NCBI GenBank assembly: GCA_023663735.1
Contig: JAMPGV010000004.1
Location: 20,189-84,188, forward strand
DNA length: 64,000 nucleotides
Reading direction: 5' to 3'
Source of the DNA: Muribaculum sp.
GTDB taxonomy: Bacteria > Bacillota > Clostridia > Lachnospirales > Lachnospiraceae
A program made the position numbers and the translations under genes. Below the pieces are notes generated by a model that saw only the letters and a program-made list of their open reading frames with translations, had not been told where the DNA came from and searched no databases. This document shows positions 9,129 to 18,909 of this stretch, piece after piece. The stretch's first letter is position 1. The number at the start of each line of letters is the position of its first letter.

Positions 9129-10343
9129 TTATTTATACAGGCGGATGGCGCTCTCCACATGCGCTCCCAGCGTCCCGCATTTTGCGGTAAATTCGCTCTC
9201 TTTCATGGGAGCGGTGAACATGGCGAAATCCTGTTCGCGTCCGGGGAGGACGAGCAGCTCTCCGCCTGCAAAAGCCGCCTCCGCAGCAGCTCTTGCAGAT
9301 GCGCTCAACCGCACAAAATAACGGCTCTCCAGCTCGGAGACGTCAGCGATCCGCGCCTCCTCTTCCTCCCAGAAGCACATGATGATCTTGCCCAGATGCC
9401 TTGCGCAGTCCACCACATCGGACACCACCGCGCTGGCCGTGGGCAGTTTGCCTGCGCCGCGCCCGTAATACATGGAATCCCCCAGCATGTTCCCCGTGAC
9501 GAACACGGCGTTGAACACGTCGTTGACCATCCCCAGAGGGTGATCCTTGTCCAGCATAAAAGGCGCCACCATGGCCATCACCTGATCCTCGCCCATGGCC
9601 GTACTCTTCGCCAGCAGTTTGATCGTCTTGCCGGCGGCTTTGGCATAGGCAAAATCGGCCGGGCTGATCTTGGTGATCCCCTCCGTATGAATCTTCTCGC
9701 TGTCCACGTTCTTCCCCATCATCAGAGAGGAGAGAATCGCGATCTTGCGGCAGGCGTCATGTCCCTCCACGTCCGCCTCCGGGTTGCGCTCCGCATAGCC
9801 TTTCTCCTGCGCCTCTTTCAGCACTTCGGCAAAATCCGCGCCCTCCCGCTCCATCTTGGTGAGGATATAGTTGGTGGTGCCGTTTAAGATTCCGGTAATC
9901 GCCTCGATGCGCTCCGCGGTCAAAGAATAATTCAAGGGGCGGATAATGGGAATCCCGCCGCCCACGCTGGCCTCAAAGAGATAATTGCAGTTGTGCACAT
10001 GAGCGGTCCGAAGAAGCTCCGGCCCGTGTTTGGCCACCAGCTCCTTGTTGGAGGTACACACGCTCTTTCCCCGCTCCAAGGCGGCCTTGGTAAATTGGTA
10101 AGCGGCGCCCACGCCACCCATGGTCTCACAGATGATCGAAACCTCGTCGTCCGACACGATCCGTTCAAAATCATGCACTACCCTGTCCGCATAAGGATCT
10201 CCCGGGAAATCCCGCAGATCCAGAATATACTTGACATGCAGTTCCTGTCCGGACTTCTTGTTCACCATGTCCTTATTCTTCTCGATAACCTCCACCACAC
10301 CGCTTCCCACGGTGCCATACCCTAACACAGCTACATTGACCAT
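9129..10343 (-). CDS. hom: Homoserine dehydrogenase
   Basis: NAD(P)H-dependent reduction of aspartate semialdehyde to homoserine, the branch point to threonine and methionine. The 404-residue protein starts with a Rossmann motif (GYGTVGSG, about residues 7-14), has TSNKELVAKHG, and carries GILNGTTNYILTKM, the family signature near the catalytic region. The C-terminal part after about residue 335 is ACT-like but short. The start at 10343 is preceded by AAGGGAG. It lies between the ACT-domain gene (26 bases upstream) and lysC (16 bases downstream). Confidence 0.95.
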   Translation of the reverse strand: MVNVAVLGYGTVGSGVVEVIEKNKDMVNKKSGQELHVKYILDLRDFPGDPYADRVVHDFERIVSDDEVSIICETMGGVGAAYQFTKAALERGKSVCTSNKELVAKHGPELLRTAHVHNCNYLFEASVGGGIPIIRPLNYSLTAERIEAITGILNGTTNYILTKMEREGADFAEVLKEAQEKGYAERNPEADVEGHDACRKIAILSSLMMGKNVDSEKIHTEGITKISPADFAYAKAAGKTIKLLAKSTAMGEDQVMAMVAPFMLDKDHPLGMVNDVFNAVFVTGNMLGDSMYYGRGAGKLPTASAVVSDVVDCARHLGKIIMCFWEEEEARIADVSELESRYFVRLSASARAAAEAAFAGGELLVLPGREQDFAMFTAPMKESEFTAKCGTLGAHVESAIRLYK

Positions 10344-10369
10344 ACTTTGTCTTCTCCCTTTTTGGTTTC

Positions 10370-10813
10370 TCATTCTCTGGCCAGAATCTTCACATGGCGG
10401 ACGCCTTTTTGATCTTCCATCCGCTCTATCATCTTGGAGATATCCCCCGTGGTCTTCAACACCTGCACGCTCAGGCTTAAAGAAGCGATCCCGTTGATGG
10501 GAATACTCTGATGAATCGTCAAAATATTGGCCTGATATTCCGCAATAATCTTCAGCACATCCGACAGAAGCCCCGGCTCGTCCTCCATCTGGAAGGTCAG
10601 CGTCACGGTCGTCCCCTGCGAATTGTCATGAAACTGAAAAATATCATCCTTGTACTTATAAAAAGAACTGCGGCTGATGCCCACCGCGTCCACCGCTTCC
10701 TGAACCGTCAGCACTTTCTCCGACTCCAGAAGCCGCTTCGCCTCAACCACTTTGAGCAGCACCTCGGGAACCGCCTTGCGGCGCACCACGAAATACTTGG
10801 CTGTCTCTCCCAT
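10370..10813 (-). CDS. ACT domain protein, PheB/UPF0735 family
   Basis: A 147-residue regulatory protein. An N-terminal helix-turn-helix-like part (about 30-60: SEKVLTVQEAVDAVGISRSS) is followed by an ACT domain (about 70-145: VTLTFQMEDEPGLLSDVLKI), a fold that binds amino acids. Family members are annotated PheB, though a direct role in phenylalanine synthesis is not shown here. Its place as the first gene before hom and lysC suggests it senses an aspartate-family amino acid. The start at 10813 has AAAGGA upstream; the longer frame upstream runs past the promoter and was rejected. Confidence 0.88.
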   Translation of the reverse strand: MGETAKYFVVRRKAVPEVLLKVVEAKRLLESEKVLTVQEAVDAVGISRSSFYKYKDDIFQFHDNSQGTTVTLTFQMEDEPGLLSDVLKIIAEYQANILTIHQSIPINGIASLSLSVQVLKTTGDISKMIERMEDQKGVRHVKILARE

Positions 10814-10864
10814 ACCCGTTCCTTTCTGTATCCGCAGAGCGGACACTTGTCTGTCACCGAGAGA

Positions 10865-10893
10865 TATTCTAGCACAGAAATCCGGTGGACACA
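10865..10893 (-). promoter_or_regulatory. Promoter of the ACT-hom-lysC operon
   Basis: Minus-strand TTGTGT (10888-10893), 17 bases, TAGAAT (10865-10870), about 50 bases before the ATG. Confidence 0.55.
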
Positions 10894-10963
10894 AGAGGCA
10901 ATTTGAAACTTCTCTTCCCTTTTGTCGTCTTATCAAATGATAGGCCGACAACGCCAAATAACC

Positions 10964-10975
10964 GGACGATCGTCC
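10964..10975. promoter_or_regulatory. Perfect 12-bp palindrome before the serpin gene
   Basis: GGACGATCGTCC lies five bases upstream of the serpin Shine-Dalgarno (AAGGAGG, 10981-10987). It could be an operator or a small hairpin that affects ribosome access. Confidence 0.35.
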
Positions 10976-10993
10976 GTCCCAAGGAGGTTCCCT

Positions 10994-12334
10994 ATGAATA
11001 CGATAAATTTTTCCGCTCTAAAATCCGTTTCCGCGCTTCTGCTTCTCGCCATGGCGGCCACACTTCTCTCCGGCTGCGGCGATGCCCGGAAAATCCCTCC
11101 CGCCACACAATCCGGCGGACAGCCTTCCACGTCGGACAGCCGGACACACAACCTGCCGTCCGACGCGTCCTCTCCCGCAGAACCGCCGAGTCGGATTGTT
11201 CCCGCCGGGGAAGTTGTCTCCACGGCATCTCCTGAGGATTTTTACGCCGCCACCATGCCCGCTTTCCTTGGGAACACAGAGGGAGAAAACCGCGTCTACT
11301 CTCCCACCAATGTCTATATCGCTCTGGCCATGCTGGCCGAAATCACGGAGGGCGGAAGCAGGGAACAGCTTTTGACGCTTCTGGGCGCGACAGATATCGA
11401 AACGCTGCGGAAAGAGGTCTCCACGCTCTGGGAGAGCAACTGCCGGGACGATGAGATCTCCACCATCCTGCCCGCCGCCTCCCTCTGGACGGACAAAACG
11501 CTCTCCCTCCGAGCGGATACCGGTGAAACCCTGTCGGAATTCTACCACGCCACCGCCCATCAGGGCAAAATGGGATCCGACAGCTTTAACCGAGCATTTC
11601 AGAAATGGCTCAACGACCAAACCGGAGGCCTTTTACAACAGCAGGTCTCCGATCAGGAATTGACCAAAGATACCTTGATGGCGCTGGCCGCCACCCTCTA
11701 TTTCAAAAACCGCTGGGCGGAAGAATTCTCCGAGCGTGCCACCGCCGAGGATCTCTTTTGGACCGATACGGAAGCAATCACCTGCGACTTCATGAACCAG
11801 ACGCTCACAACCGATTATTATCAGGGCGACAGCTTTGCGGCCGCGGCGCTGCCCTTTCGGGACGGTTGTAAAATGTGGCTGTTTCTGCCGGACGAAGACT
11901 CCTCCGTGGAGGCGCTGCTGGAGCGGGGATCCGATTTGGCCGGACTGGCCATGCACGCTTCCGAACAAGAAGCTCTACAGAGTCTTCCCGTCTGTCTGTC
12001 CGTCCCCAAATTTGACGCAGCGTCAAACGCCAATCTGATAGACGCTCTGCAGCAATTGGGCATAACCGATGTGTTTGACCCGGATACGGCCGACTTTTCG
12101 GCGGCGCTGACAGACGCCTCTGAAGCCTATGTCTCCCAGATCAGCCACGCCGCAAGAGTCCTGATCGACGAGGAGGGCTGCGAAGCCGCCGCCTTTACCA
12201 CAGTCATGGTGGGCAAATCTGCCCTGCCTCTGTCCAAGGAGACCATCGACTTTACCGTAAACCGTCCCTTCCTCTTCGTCATTACCGGCGGTGGGGACGT
12301 TCCTCTATTTGTCGGAGTGGTCAACCGTCCCTGA
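10994..12334 (+). CDS. Lipoprotein serpin (serine/cysteine protease inhibitor)
   Basis: A 446-residue serpin, a suicide inhibitor that traps proteases by inserting its reactive loop. Residues 1-22 form a lipoprotein signal with lipobox LLSGC, so the protein should be tethered to the outside of the membrane. Serpin landmarks: NRVYSPTNVYIALAML (SPxS-like region), ALAATLYFKNRWAEEF, the hinge DEEGCEAAAFTTV, and the end NRPFLFVI...PLFVGVVNRP. Counting from the EEG hinge puts P1-P1' at about Ser-Ala in GKSALP; P14 is Cys instead of the usual Thr. The hinge has the small residues expected of inhibitory serpins. It is one of the few plus-strand genes, divergent from the ACT operon and convergent with glyA. 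Gut bacterial serpins can target host proteases; that target is inference. Confidence 0.9.
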   Translation: MNTINFSALKSVSALLLLAMAATLLSGCGDARKIPPATQSGGQPSTSDSRTHNLPSDASSPAEPPSRIVPAGEVVSTASPEDFYAATMPAFLGNTEGENRVYSPTNVYIALAMLAEITEGGSREQLLTLLGATDIETLRKEVSTLWESNCRDDEISTILPAASLWTDKTLSLRADTGETLSEFYHATAHQGKMGSDSFNRAFQKWLNDQTGGLLQQQVSDQELTKDTLMALAATLYFKNRWAEEFSERATAEDLFWTDTEAITCDFMNQTLTTDYYQGDSFAAAALPFRDGCKMWLFLPDEDSSVEALLERGSDLAGLAMHASEQEALQSLPVCLSVPKFDAASNANLIDALQQLGITDVFDPDTADFSAALTDASEAYVSQISHAARVLIDEEGCEAAAFTTVMVGKSALPLSKETIDFTVNRPFLFVITGGGDVPLFVGVVNRP

Positions 12335-12347
12335 TCCCGGAAGCCAG

Positions 12348-12394
12348 AAAGGACAGCGCCGCCGGAACCCTTCCGCACACCGCGCTGTCCTTTT
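12348..12394 (+). terminator. Terminator of the serpin gene
   Basis: AAAGGACAGCGC (12348-12359) pairs with GCGCTGTCCTTT (12382-12393), ending in TTTT. It may also stop glyA transcripts from the other side. Confidence 0.85.
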
Positions 12395-12434
12395 GTCTCT
12401 TGATTGCCGCTTCTTATACTGCCCTTATTGCTGC

Positions 12435-12486
12435 TTCTTATTGCCTCTTCTTATTGCCTCTTCTTATTGCCTCTTCTTATTGCTGC
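12435..12486. repeat. 13-bp tandem repeats, about four copies
   Basis: TTCTTATTGCCTC occurs at 12435-12447, 12448-12460 and 12461-12473, followed by a diverged fourth copy to 12486. A related degenerate part starts near 12410. They lie between the convergent 3' ends of the serpin gene and glyA. Confidence 0.9.
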
Positions 12487-12504
12487 CCTTCATCATTGCT
12501 CTTT

Positions 12505-13743
12505 TTACGCCAACGGATATTTGTCGGTCAAAGTCTGCACGATTGCGCGAGCCTCGGGAATCTTCGCCTCACCCTCTTTGATGACCATGGCGATGGCCTC
12601 GGCGATGCGATCCATATCCGCCGTGTTCATGCCTCTCGACGTCACCGCGGGCGTTCCCAGACGCACGCCGCTTGTCACAAACGGAGACTGCGGATCGTTG
12701 GGGATCGTATTCTTGTTGCAGGTGATGTGAGCCGCATCAAGCAGTTTCTCCACCGCCTTGCCCGTGAGCCCGAAATTGGTCAGGTCCACCAGCATCAGAT
12801 GATTGTCCGTGCCGCCGGAGACGATCTTGATGCCTCTGTCCGTCAATCCCTTGCAGAGCGCCTGCGCATTGTCAACGATGCCTTTCTGATAGGTCTTGAA
12901 CTCGTCGCTCAAAGCCTCCTTGAAGCAGACTGCCTTGGCCGCGATCACATGCATCAGCGGGCCGCCCTGAATACCGGGGAAAATAGCCTTGTTGAAGTTA
13001 AATTGATCTGCCGCCTCCTGATTGCACAGGATCAGGCCGCCGCGGGGGCCGCGCAGCGTCTTGTGCGTGGTGGTGGTCACCACATCCGCATAGGGGATGG
13101 GGCTGGGATGCAGCCCTGCGGCCACCAGACCCGCGATATGCGCCATATCCACCATAAGCACCGCGCCCACCTCGTCGGCCACCTCGCGGAATTTCCCAAA
13201 GTCGATGGTGCGGGCATAAGCGGAAGCGCCTGCGATAATCATCTTGGGCTTTGCCTCCAGCGCAATCTCTCGCAGCTTGTCATAGTCGATAAATCCGTCG
13301 TCATTGACGCCGTAAGGCACGATATGGAAATATTTCCCGGACATATTCACAGGGCTTCCGTGCGTCAGATGGCCGCCGTGATCCAGATTCATGCCCATGA
13401 TCGTATCGCCGGGCTTGCACACCGCAAACTGCACAGCCATATTGGCCTGTGCGCCGGAATGGGGCTGTACATTCGCATAGTCGCAGCCAAACAGCTTCTT
13501 TGCCCTGTCAATGGCCAAATTCTCCACCACATCCACACAGTCGCAGCCGCCGTAATATCTCTTCCCGGGATATCCTTCCGCGTATTTGTTGGTGAGCGGG
13601 CTTCCCATCGCCGCCATCACCGCTTTGCTCACCCAGTTCTCGGAAGCGATCAGTTCAATATGACTGTTCTGTCTGGCCTGCTCGTCCACGATCGCCTGCG
13701 CGATCTCGGGATCCACGAGCTTCACGTCGTCCAATGAATACAT
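12505..13743 (-). CDS. glyA: Serine hydroxymethyltransferase
   Basis: PLP enzyme that interconverts serine and glycine while forming 5,10-methylene-tetrahydrofolate, the main one-carbon source. 412 residues, standard for bacterial GlyA. Recognisable are [15 protein letters not shown] at the N-terminus, [29 protein letters not shown], and [16 protein letters not shown], in which the Lys is the PLP Schiff-base residue. The ATG at 13743 has AGGAGGAG upstream. It has its own promoter and is convergent with the serpin gene. Confidence 0.97.
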   Translation of the reverse strand: MYSLDDVKLVDPEIAQAIVDEQARQNSHIELIASENWVSKAVMAAMGSPLTNKYAEGYPGKRYYGGCDCVDVVENLAIDRAKKLFGCDYANVQPHSGAQANMAVQFAVCKPGDTIMGMNLDHGGHLTHGSPVNMSGKYFHIVPYGVNDDGFIDYDKLREIALEAKPKMIIAGASAYARTIDFGKFREVADEVGAVLMVDMAHIAGLVAAGLHPSPIPYADVVTTTTHKTLRGPRGGLILCNQEAADQFNFNKAIFPGIQGGPLMHVIAAKAVCFKEALSDEFKTYQKGIVDNAQALCKGLTDRGIKIVSGGTDNHLMLVDLTNFGLTGKAVEKLLDAAHITCNKNTIPNDPQSPFVTSGVRLGTPAVTSRGMNTADMDRIAEAIAMVIKEGEAKIPEARAIVQTLTDKYPLA

Positions 13744-13780
13744 TTTTTCTCCTCCTGTCGAATACAAAGTTTTGCTATAG

Positions 13781-13809
13781 ATTATAGCATACAATCCGCC
13801 GAAAGCAAA
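13781..13809 (-). promoter_or_regulatory. Promoter of glyA
   Basis: Minus-strand TTTGCT (13804-13809), 17 bases, TATAAT (13781-13786), about 40 bases before the glyA start. The -35 box is weak. Confidence 0.55.
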
Positions 13810-13817
13810 GAAAATAT

Positions 13818-13846
13818 TTGCAATCAAACAGAGGCTGGTCTATAAT
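13818..13846 (+). promoter_or_regulatory. Promoter directed toward the malic enzyme gene
   Basis: TTGCAA (13818-13823), 17 bases, TATAAT (13841-13846). It is back to back with the glyA promoter. The malic enzyme ATG is 384 bases away, so its leader would run through the repeat elements at 13948-14199. Confidence 0.6.
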
Positions 13847-13947
13847 GAGAACCATACGGCCTTAGCCGACACATTTCACAGGCTATACCGCTATGCATCC
13901 GGAGATTGTGAAAGACCGACTCCACATTCTCCCTCAACTGCCGTTAT

Positions 13948-13982
13948 AGACGATTGCGGGACCCGGATTTGCGTAATCCGCC
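13948..13982. repeat. Short remnant of the interspersed hairpin element
   Basis: A segment of about 35 bp with ends like those of the full elements (GACGATTGCG at the left, ATCCGCC at the right) stands directly before the full copy at 14001 and resembles the 36-bp remnant near 20.5 kb. Confidence 0.5.
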
Positions 13983-14000
13983 TAAAACTATCATAATAGA

Positions 14001-14199
14001 CGTTTGCGAAACGACATTTTGAGGAATCCGAATTGTGCAGATTGTATATTCATAAGCAGACCCTAGCGAACCGCCGATACTTAGATGCCGTATTTTGGCA
14101 TCTTATGTACCGTTGCGGTGAGGTGGGAGCGAAAGCGGGTCTGCGTTGAATGTGCAATTAGCACAATGACTCTTTGCAAATTGGAGTTTTGCAATCGCC
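14001..14199. repeat. Interspersed hairpin element, copy A
   Basis: A unit of about 200 bp with left end CGTTTGCGAAACG and right end TTTTGCAATCGCC. The left part (AATTGTGCAGATTGTATATT near 14031-14050) pairs with the right part (AATGTGCAATTAGCACAAT near 14149-14167), GCAGACCCTAGCG pairs with GCGAAAGCGGGTCTGC, and a central stem AGATGCC/GGCATCT encloses the loop GTATTTT (14083-14103). Imperfect direct repeats flank it: CCTAAAACTATCATAA (13981-13996) and CCTAAACTATCACAA (14198-14212). It lies in the leader of the malic enzyme gene. Confidence 0.85.
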
Positions 14200-14229
14200 T
14201 AAACTATCACAAAAAAGCGAGGTACTCCC

Positions 14230-15383
<1,154 letters not shown>

Positions 15384-15384
<1 letters not shown>

Positions 15385-16415
15385 TGGTGCGGCAGGATAA
15401 CTGGCATCAAAAACCTTATTATTCTCTGGACGCATGGTGCAAAAACACCCTGTCCCGCAAATGTTACCGGATCGCACTGGACGCCCATATGACCTGCCCC
15501 AACCGGGACGGGACGCTGGACACCCGGGGATGCGCCTTCTGCAGCGCAGGGGGAAGCGGCGATTTCGCCGTGGACACATCGGGCAAAAGCATTGAGCGGC
15601 AGCTGGCGGAGGGGCTTGCGCGTCTGGGGGACAAATTCCGTCCGGATGCGGATTCCCACGCCGCGCAAAACGCCTGTCTCATCGCCTATTTTCAGTCGTA
15701 TACCAACACCTATGCGCCTGTGGAGACGCTCCGCCGCCTCTATGAGGAGGCTCTGTCCGCCCCGGCCGTCTGCGGCCTCTCCATCGCCACCAGACCGGAC
15801 TGTCTGCCGTATGAAGTCCTGCAGCTTCTCTCGGAACTAAAAACAGCCCACCCGGACAAATTCATCTGGATTGAGCTGGGACTGCAGACCATTCATGAGC
15901 GGACGGCAGCGCTGATCCGCCGCGGCTATGAACTGCCCTGTTTTGAGGAGACTTTTTCTGCATTGCAGGACGTCTCCATTCCTGTGATCGTCCATCTGAT
16001 TCTGGGACTTCCCGGAGAGACAAGAGAAATGATGCTGGAAAGCGTGCAGTACCTAAACCGCCTGCTGCCCTTCGGCGTCAAGCTCCAGCTCCTCCATTAC
16101 TTAAAAGGAACGGATCTGGGCGAATGGTATCTGGCCGGGAAAACTCCGAACAAAACGTCAGGAAGCGATGCGTTGGAAATACGTGCATTAAACATGCGTG
16201 CATTGGAGAAAGAAGAATATCTTTTGATTCTGATCGACTGCATCCGCCATCTCTCCCCCGAGATCGTCATCCACCGCCTGACCGGAGACGGCCCCCGCGG
16301 GAGCCTGATCGCACCGAATTGGAGCCTGAACAAAAAAGATGTGCTGAACAGCCTGCACCGCCGGATGAAAACCCTCGGCGCGGCACAGGGAGATCTGCTT
16401 TCCGAAACCGGCTGA
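15384..16415 (+). CDS. Radical SAM protein, TIGR01212/YhcC family
   Basis: A 343-residue protein of a radical SAM group with no established reaction. The iron-sulfur cluster region lies at about residues 31-51 (TCPNRDGTLDTRGCAFCSAG), with the first Cys well separated from a CxxC pair as is typical of this family. Further family features are FQSYTNTYAP, GLSIATRPDC, WIELGLQT, HLILGLPGE and QLLHYLKGTDL. The ATG overlaps the malic enzyme stop by one base, and DUF4364 follows 42 bases later. tRNA or metabolite modification would be a guess. Confidence 0.9.
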
Positions 16416-16457
16416 AATAGGTGATTCATAATCGATAATTCAAAGAAGAGGAACGCC

Positions 16458-16973
16458 ATGTTACAGGATCCGTTGACACTCTACAAATTAATCGTTCTCT
16501 ACATGCTGAACAAAGTTACTTTTCCTCTGACGAAAGCACAGGTTACGGACTTTATTCTGGAGCGGGAATACACCAATTTCCTGACCCTCCAGCAGGCCAT
16601 CGGAGAACTGACGGACGCGGGAATGATCTCTCCGCAGACCATCGGCAACCGCACCCATCTGGCCATCACCGAGGAGGGCGCTCAGACCCTGTCCTATTTT
16701 GGCAGCCGCATCGGCGATCCCATCAAGGAGGACATTGACGCCTACTTCAAGGAACATGAGCTGACGCTGCGCAACGAAGTCTCCGTACAGAGCTATTATT
16801 ACAAATCCACTTCCGGAGAATATGAGGCTCGTCTGGTAGCCAAAGACAGAGGCATCTCTCTGGTGGACATCACGCTCTCCGTTCCCTCGCAGGAGGTGGC
16901 GTCCGCCATCTGCGACAACTGGCGCGGCAAGAACGAGAGCATTTATCAATACTTGATACAGGAGCTGTTTTGA
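16458..16973 (+). CDS. DUF4364 family protein
   Basis: A 171-residue protein matching the DUF4364 pattern of Clostridia, which begins with a segment like LYKLIVLYMLNKVTFPLTKAQ. Residues about 10-80 look like a winged-helix domain (TKAQVTDFILEREYTNFLTLQQAI, then ELTDAGMI), so DNA binding is plausible. The C-terminal half contains an alpha/beta part ending in NWRGKNESIYQYLIQELF. AAGAAGAGG precedes the ATG. It is the last gene of the three-gene plus-strand group; its 3' end faces rarA. Confidence 0.82.
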   Translation: MLQDPLTLYKLIVLYMLNKVTFPLTKAQVTDFILEREYTNFLTLQQAIGELTDAGMISPQTIGNRTHLAITEEGAQTLSYFGSRIGDPIKEDIDAYFKEHELTLRNEVSVQSYYYKSTSGEYEARLVAKDRGISLVDITLSVPSQEVASAICDNWRGKNESIYQYLIQELF

Positions 16974-17024
16974 TTCTGAACAAAACCGCCTTGCACCAGA
17001 CTGTCCTGTGCATTCCGTGCTGCT

Positions 17025-18368
17025 CTAATCTGAGCCATCCTGCATTTTCGCTTCCTCCCGAATCCGCTTCATATGTTCCCTGATTTTCACTTCATACCCG
17101 TTCCCCGAAGGCTTATAGAATTCCCTGCCGCTCAATTCATAGGGCAGATACTGCTGTTCCACGTAATTGTTGGGATAGTCGTGGGCGTATTTGTAGCCGG
17201 TGCCGCGTCCTAACTTGGCCGCCCCCTTGTAATGGGCATCCTGCAGATGCGTCGGAATCGGCAGACTCCCGCTGCTTCTCACCTCCGCCATGGCTTGGGA
17301 GATGGCTTCCACGCTGGCATTGGACTTGGGCGCGGAGGCCACATAGGCTGCCGCCTGCGCCAGAATGATCTGCGCCTCCGGCATTCCAATGCGCTCCGCC
17401 GCAAGCGATGCACTGACCGCAACAGTCAATGCCTGTGGATCCGCATTTCCCACATCCTCCGCGGCGCAGATCATAATCCGTCTGGCCACGAACGTCACGC
17501 TCTCCCCCGCGTAGAGCATCCGGGCCAGATAATACACCGCCGCATCCGGGTCGGATCCCCGCATACTCTTGATAAAAGCGGAGATGGTGTCATAATGGCT
17601 GTCGCCGTTTTTGTCATAACGCACCGTCCGCTTCTGAATACACTCCTGCACCACGTCCAGCGTGATATGAATCTTGCCGTCAGCGCTCCGCTCGGTGGTC
17701 ATCACGCCCAATTCAATGGCGTTCAGCGCATGTCTGGCGTCCCCGCCCGAGAGATCCGCCAAGAAATCCAGCGCCTCCTCGTCGATCACCGCCTGATAGC
17801 TCCCCATGCCCCGCTCTTCGTCATAGACCGCCCTTTTCAGCAGTTCCTTCACCGCCCCCTGCGGAATGGGTTTCAGCTCGAAAATCATGGAGCGGGAGAT
17901 CAATGCCCCGTTCACCTCAAAATAGGGATTCTCCGTGGTTGCCCCGATCAGGATCACGGTGCCGTCCTCCACAAAGGGGAGCAGATAGTCCTGCTGGCTC
18001 TTGTTAAAGCGGTGGATCTCGTCAATGAACAAAATCGTCCGCTTTCCGTACATCCCCTGCAGATCCTTCGCCTTCGCCACCACTTCCTCCATATCCTTCT
18101 TGCCCGCCACCGTGGCGTTGATCTGGGTAAACTCCGCGCTGGTGGTGCCTGCGATCACTTTGGCCAGCGTGGTCTTCCCCGTGCCGGGCGGCCCGTAGAA
18201 AATCACGGAACTGATTTTGTCCGCTTTGATGGCTCGGTACAAAAGCTTGTCCCTGCCGACGATATGCTCCTGCCCCACCACTTCCTCCAAGGTGCGGGGC
18301 CGCATTCTCGCCGCCAGCGGGGACTCCTTCTCCATATTGGTATTTCTCATATATTCAAACAAATCCAT
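17025..18368 (-). CDS. rarA: Replication-associated recombination protein A (RarA/MgsA)
   Basis: AAA+ ATPase acting at stalled replication forks. 447 residues with N-terminal LAARMRPRTLEEVVGQEH, Walker A GPPGTGKTTLAK, Walker B LFIDEIHRF, sensor GATTENPYFEVN and arginine-finger region ALISRS, followed by the RarA tetramerisation domain (DAVYYLARML, AAEDVGNADP, GTGYKYAHDYPN). The Shine-Dalgarno before the chosen ATG (18368) is weak; GGGGAAAG lies about 20 bases upstream. Met codons further in (RNTNMEKESP) are alternatives. Confidence 0.95.
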   Translation of the reverse strand: MDLFEYMRNTNMEKESPLAARMRPRTLEEVVGQEHIVGRDKLLYRAIKADKISSVIFYGPPGTGKTTLAKVIAGTTSAEFTQINATVAGKKDMEEVVAKAKDLQGMYGKRTILFIDEIHRFNKSQQDYLLPFVEDGTVILIGATTENPYFEVNGALISRSMIFELKPIPQGAVKELLKRAVYDEERGMGSYQAVIDEEALDFLADLSGGDARHALNAIELGVMTTERSADGKIHITLDVVQECIQKRTVRYDKNGDSHYDTISAFIKSMRGSDPDAAVYYLARMLYAGESVTFVARRIMICAAEDVGNADPQALTVAVSASLAAERIGMPEAQIILAQAAAYVASAPKSNASVEAISQAMAEVRSSGSLPIPTHLQDAHYKGAAKLGRGTGYKYAHDYPNNYVEQQYLPYELSGREFYKPSGNGYEVKIREHMKRIREEAKMQDGSD

Positions 18369-18400
18369 CTTTATCTGCCCGCTCTTTCCCCTGCTAAAAC

Positions 18401-18430
18401 AGAGCATATAGATTGATTTCTATATGCTCT
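18401..18430. terminator. 12-bp perfect inverted repeat between comFB and rarA
   Basis: AGAGCATATAGA (18401-18412) is matched by TCTATATGCTCT (18419-18430) with a 6-base loop; on the minus strand GTTTT follows. It could be a weak terminator for comFB or an operator for rarA. The AT-rich stem and short T run leave this open. Confidence 0.45.
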
Positions 18431-18482
18431 GGCCTAATACGTCCTTTATAAAAGCTTGTCTGATGGCTGATCGGATAACGGA

Positions 18483-18779
18483 TTACATGGCATTCATATT
18501 GGGATTCGGATTGGCGTTTTTGTGCGGTGCGTTTCCCACAATCTCAATGCCCTTGCTCACCGCCACCGTGACCTCTATATCCCGCTGAACCTGATTCGCT
18601 TCAAACCGATATAGCACTTTTCCCTTCATCGACTGTACATATTGCGCCGGAAGGCGGTTCAACGCATAGGTCGCTATATCCATGCGGCATTTATCGCATT
18701 TGCAATAGTTTGTACTCGGCCACAGCTGGTCGATCTTCTCCAATACCGTCTCTTCCATTAAATTTATCAGCCCCGTCAT
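18483..18779 (-). CDS. comFB: ComFB family protein
   Basis: A 98-residue protein of the late-competence ComFB family. It contains the family core NLMEETVLEKIDQLW at the N-terminus, a Cys cluster YCKCDKCRMDIATYALN (CxCxxC, a probable metal site), and LPAQYV. The last 15 residues are rich in Asn and Pro (NANPNPNMNAM). Some ComFB domains in other bacteria bind cyclic dinucleotides; whether this one does cannot be read here. GAGGT precedes the ATG. It lies between the TrpB-like gene and rarA. Confidence 0.85.
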   Translation of the reverse strand: MTGLINLMEETVLEKIDQLWPSTNYCKCDKCRMDIATYALNRLPAQYVQSMKGKVLYRFEANQVQRDIEVTVAVSKGIEIVGNAPHKNANPNPNMNAM

Positions 18780-18853
18780 ACCGTTACCTCACGTGAAAAG
18801 CCTAAAGAAAAAATACTCCTATTATCAATATACTCCTTTCGGCATCTAAAAGC

Positions 18854-18894
18854 AATCATTTATTAGAAAATGCATCTATTTTGAATAAATGATT
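18854..18894 (-). terminator. AT-rich hairpin after the TrpB-like gene
   Basis: AATCATTTATT (18854-18864) pairs perfectly with AATAAATGATT (18884-18894), and AAAAT/ATTTT inside extends the stem. On the minus strand GCTTTT follows. Low GC makes termination efficiency uncertain. Confidence 0.5.
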
Positions 18895-18909
18895 GAATAA
18901 AAATACAAA

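Noticed and set aside
13948-14199. Integron attC sites or a toxin-antitoxin region
   Set aside because: The palindromes lack the attC core sites and there is no integrase or cassette gene; the small ORFs inside the elements are by-products of the repeat.
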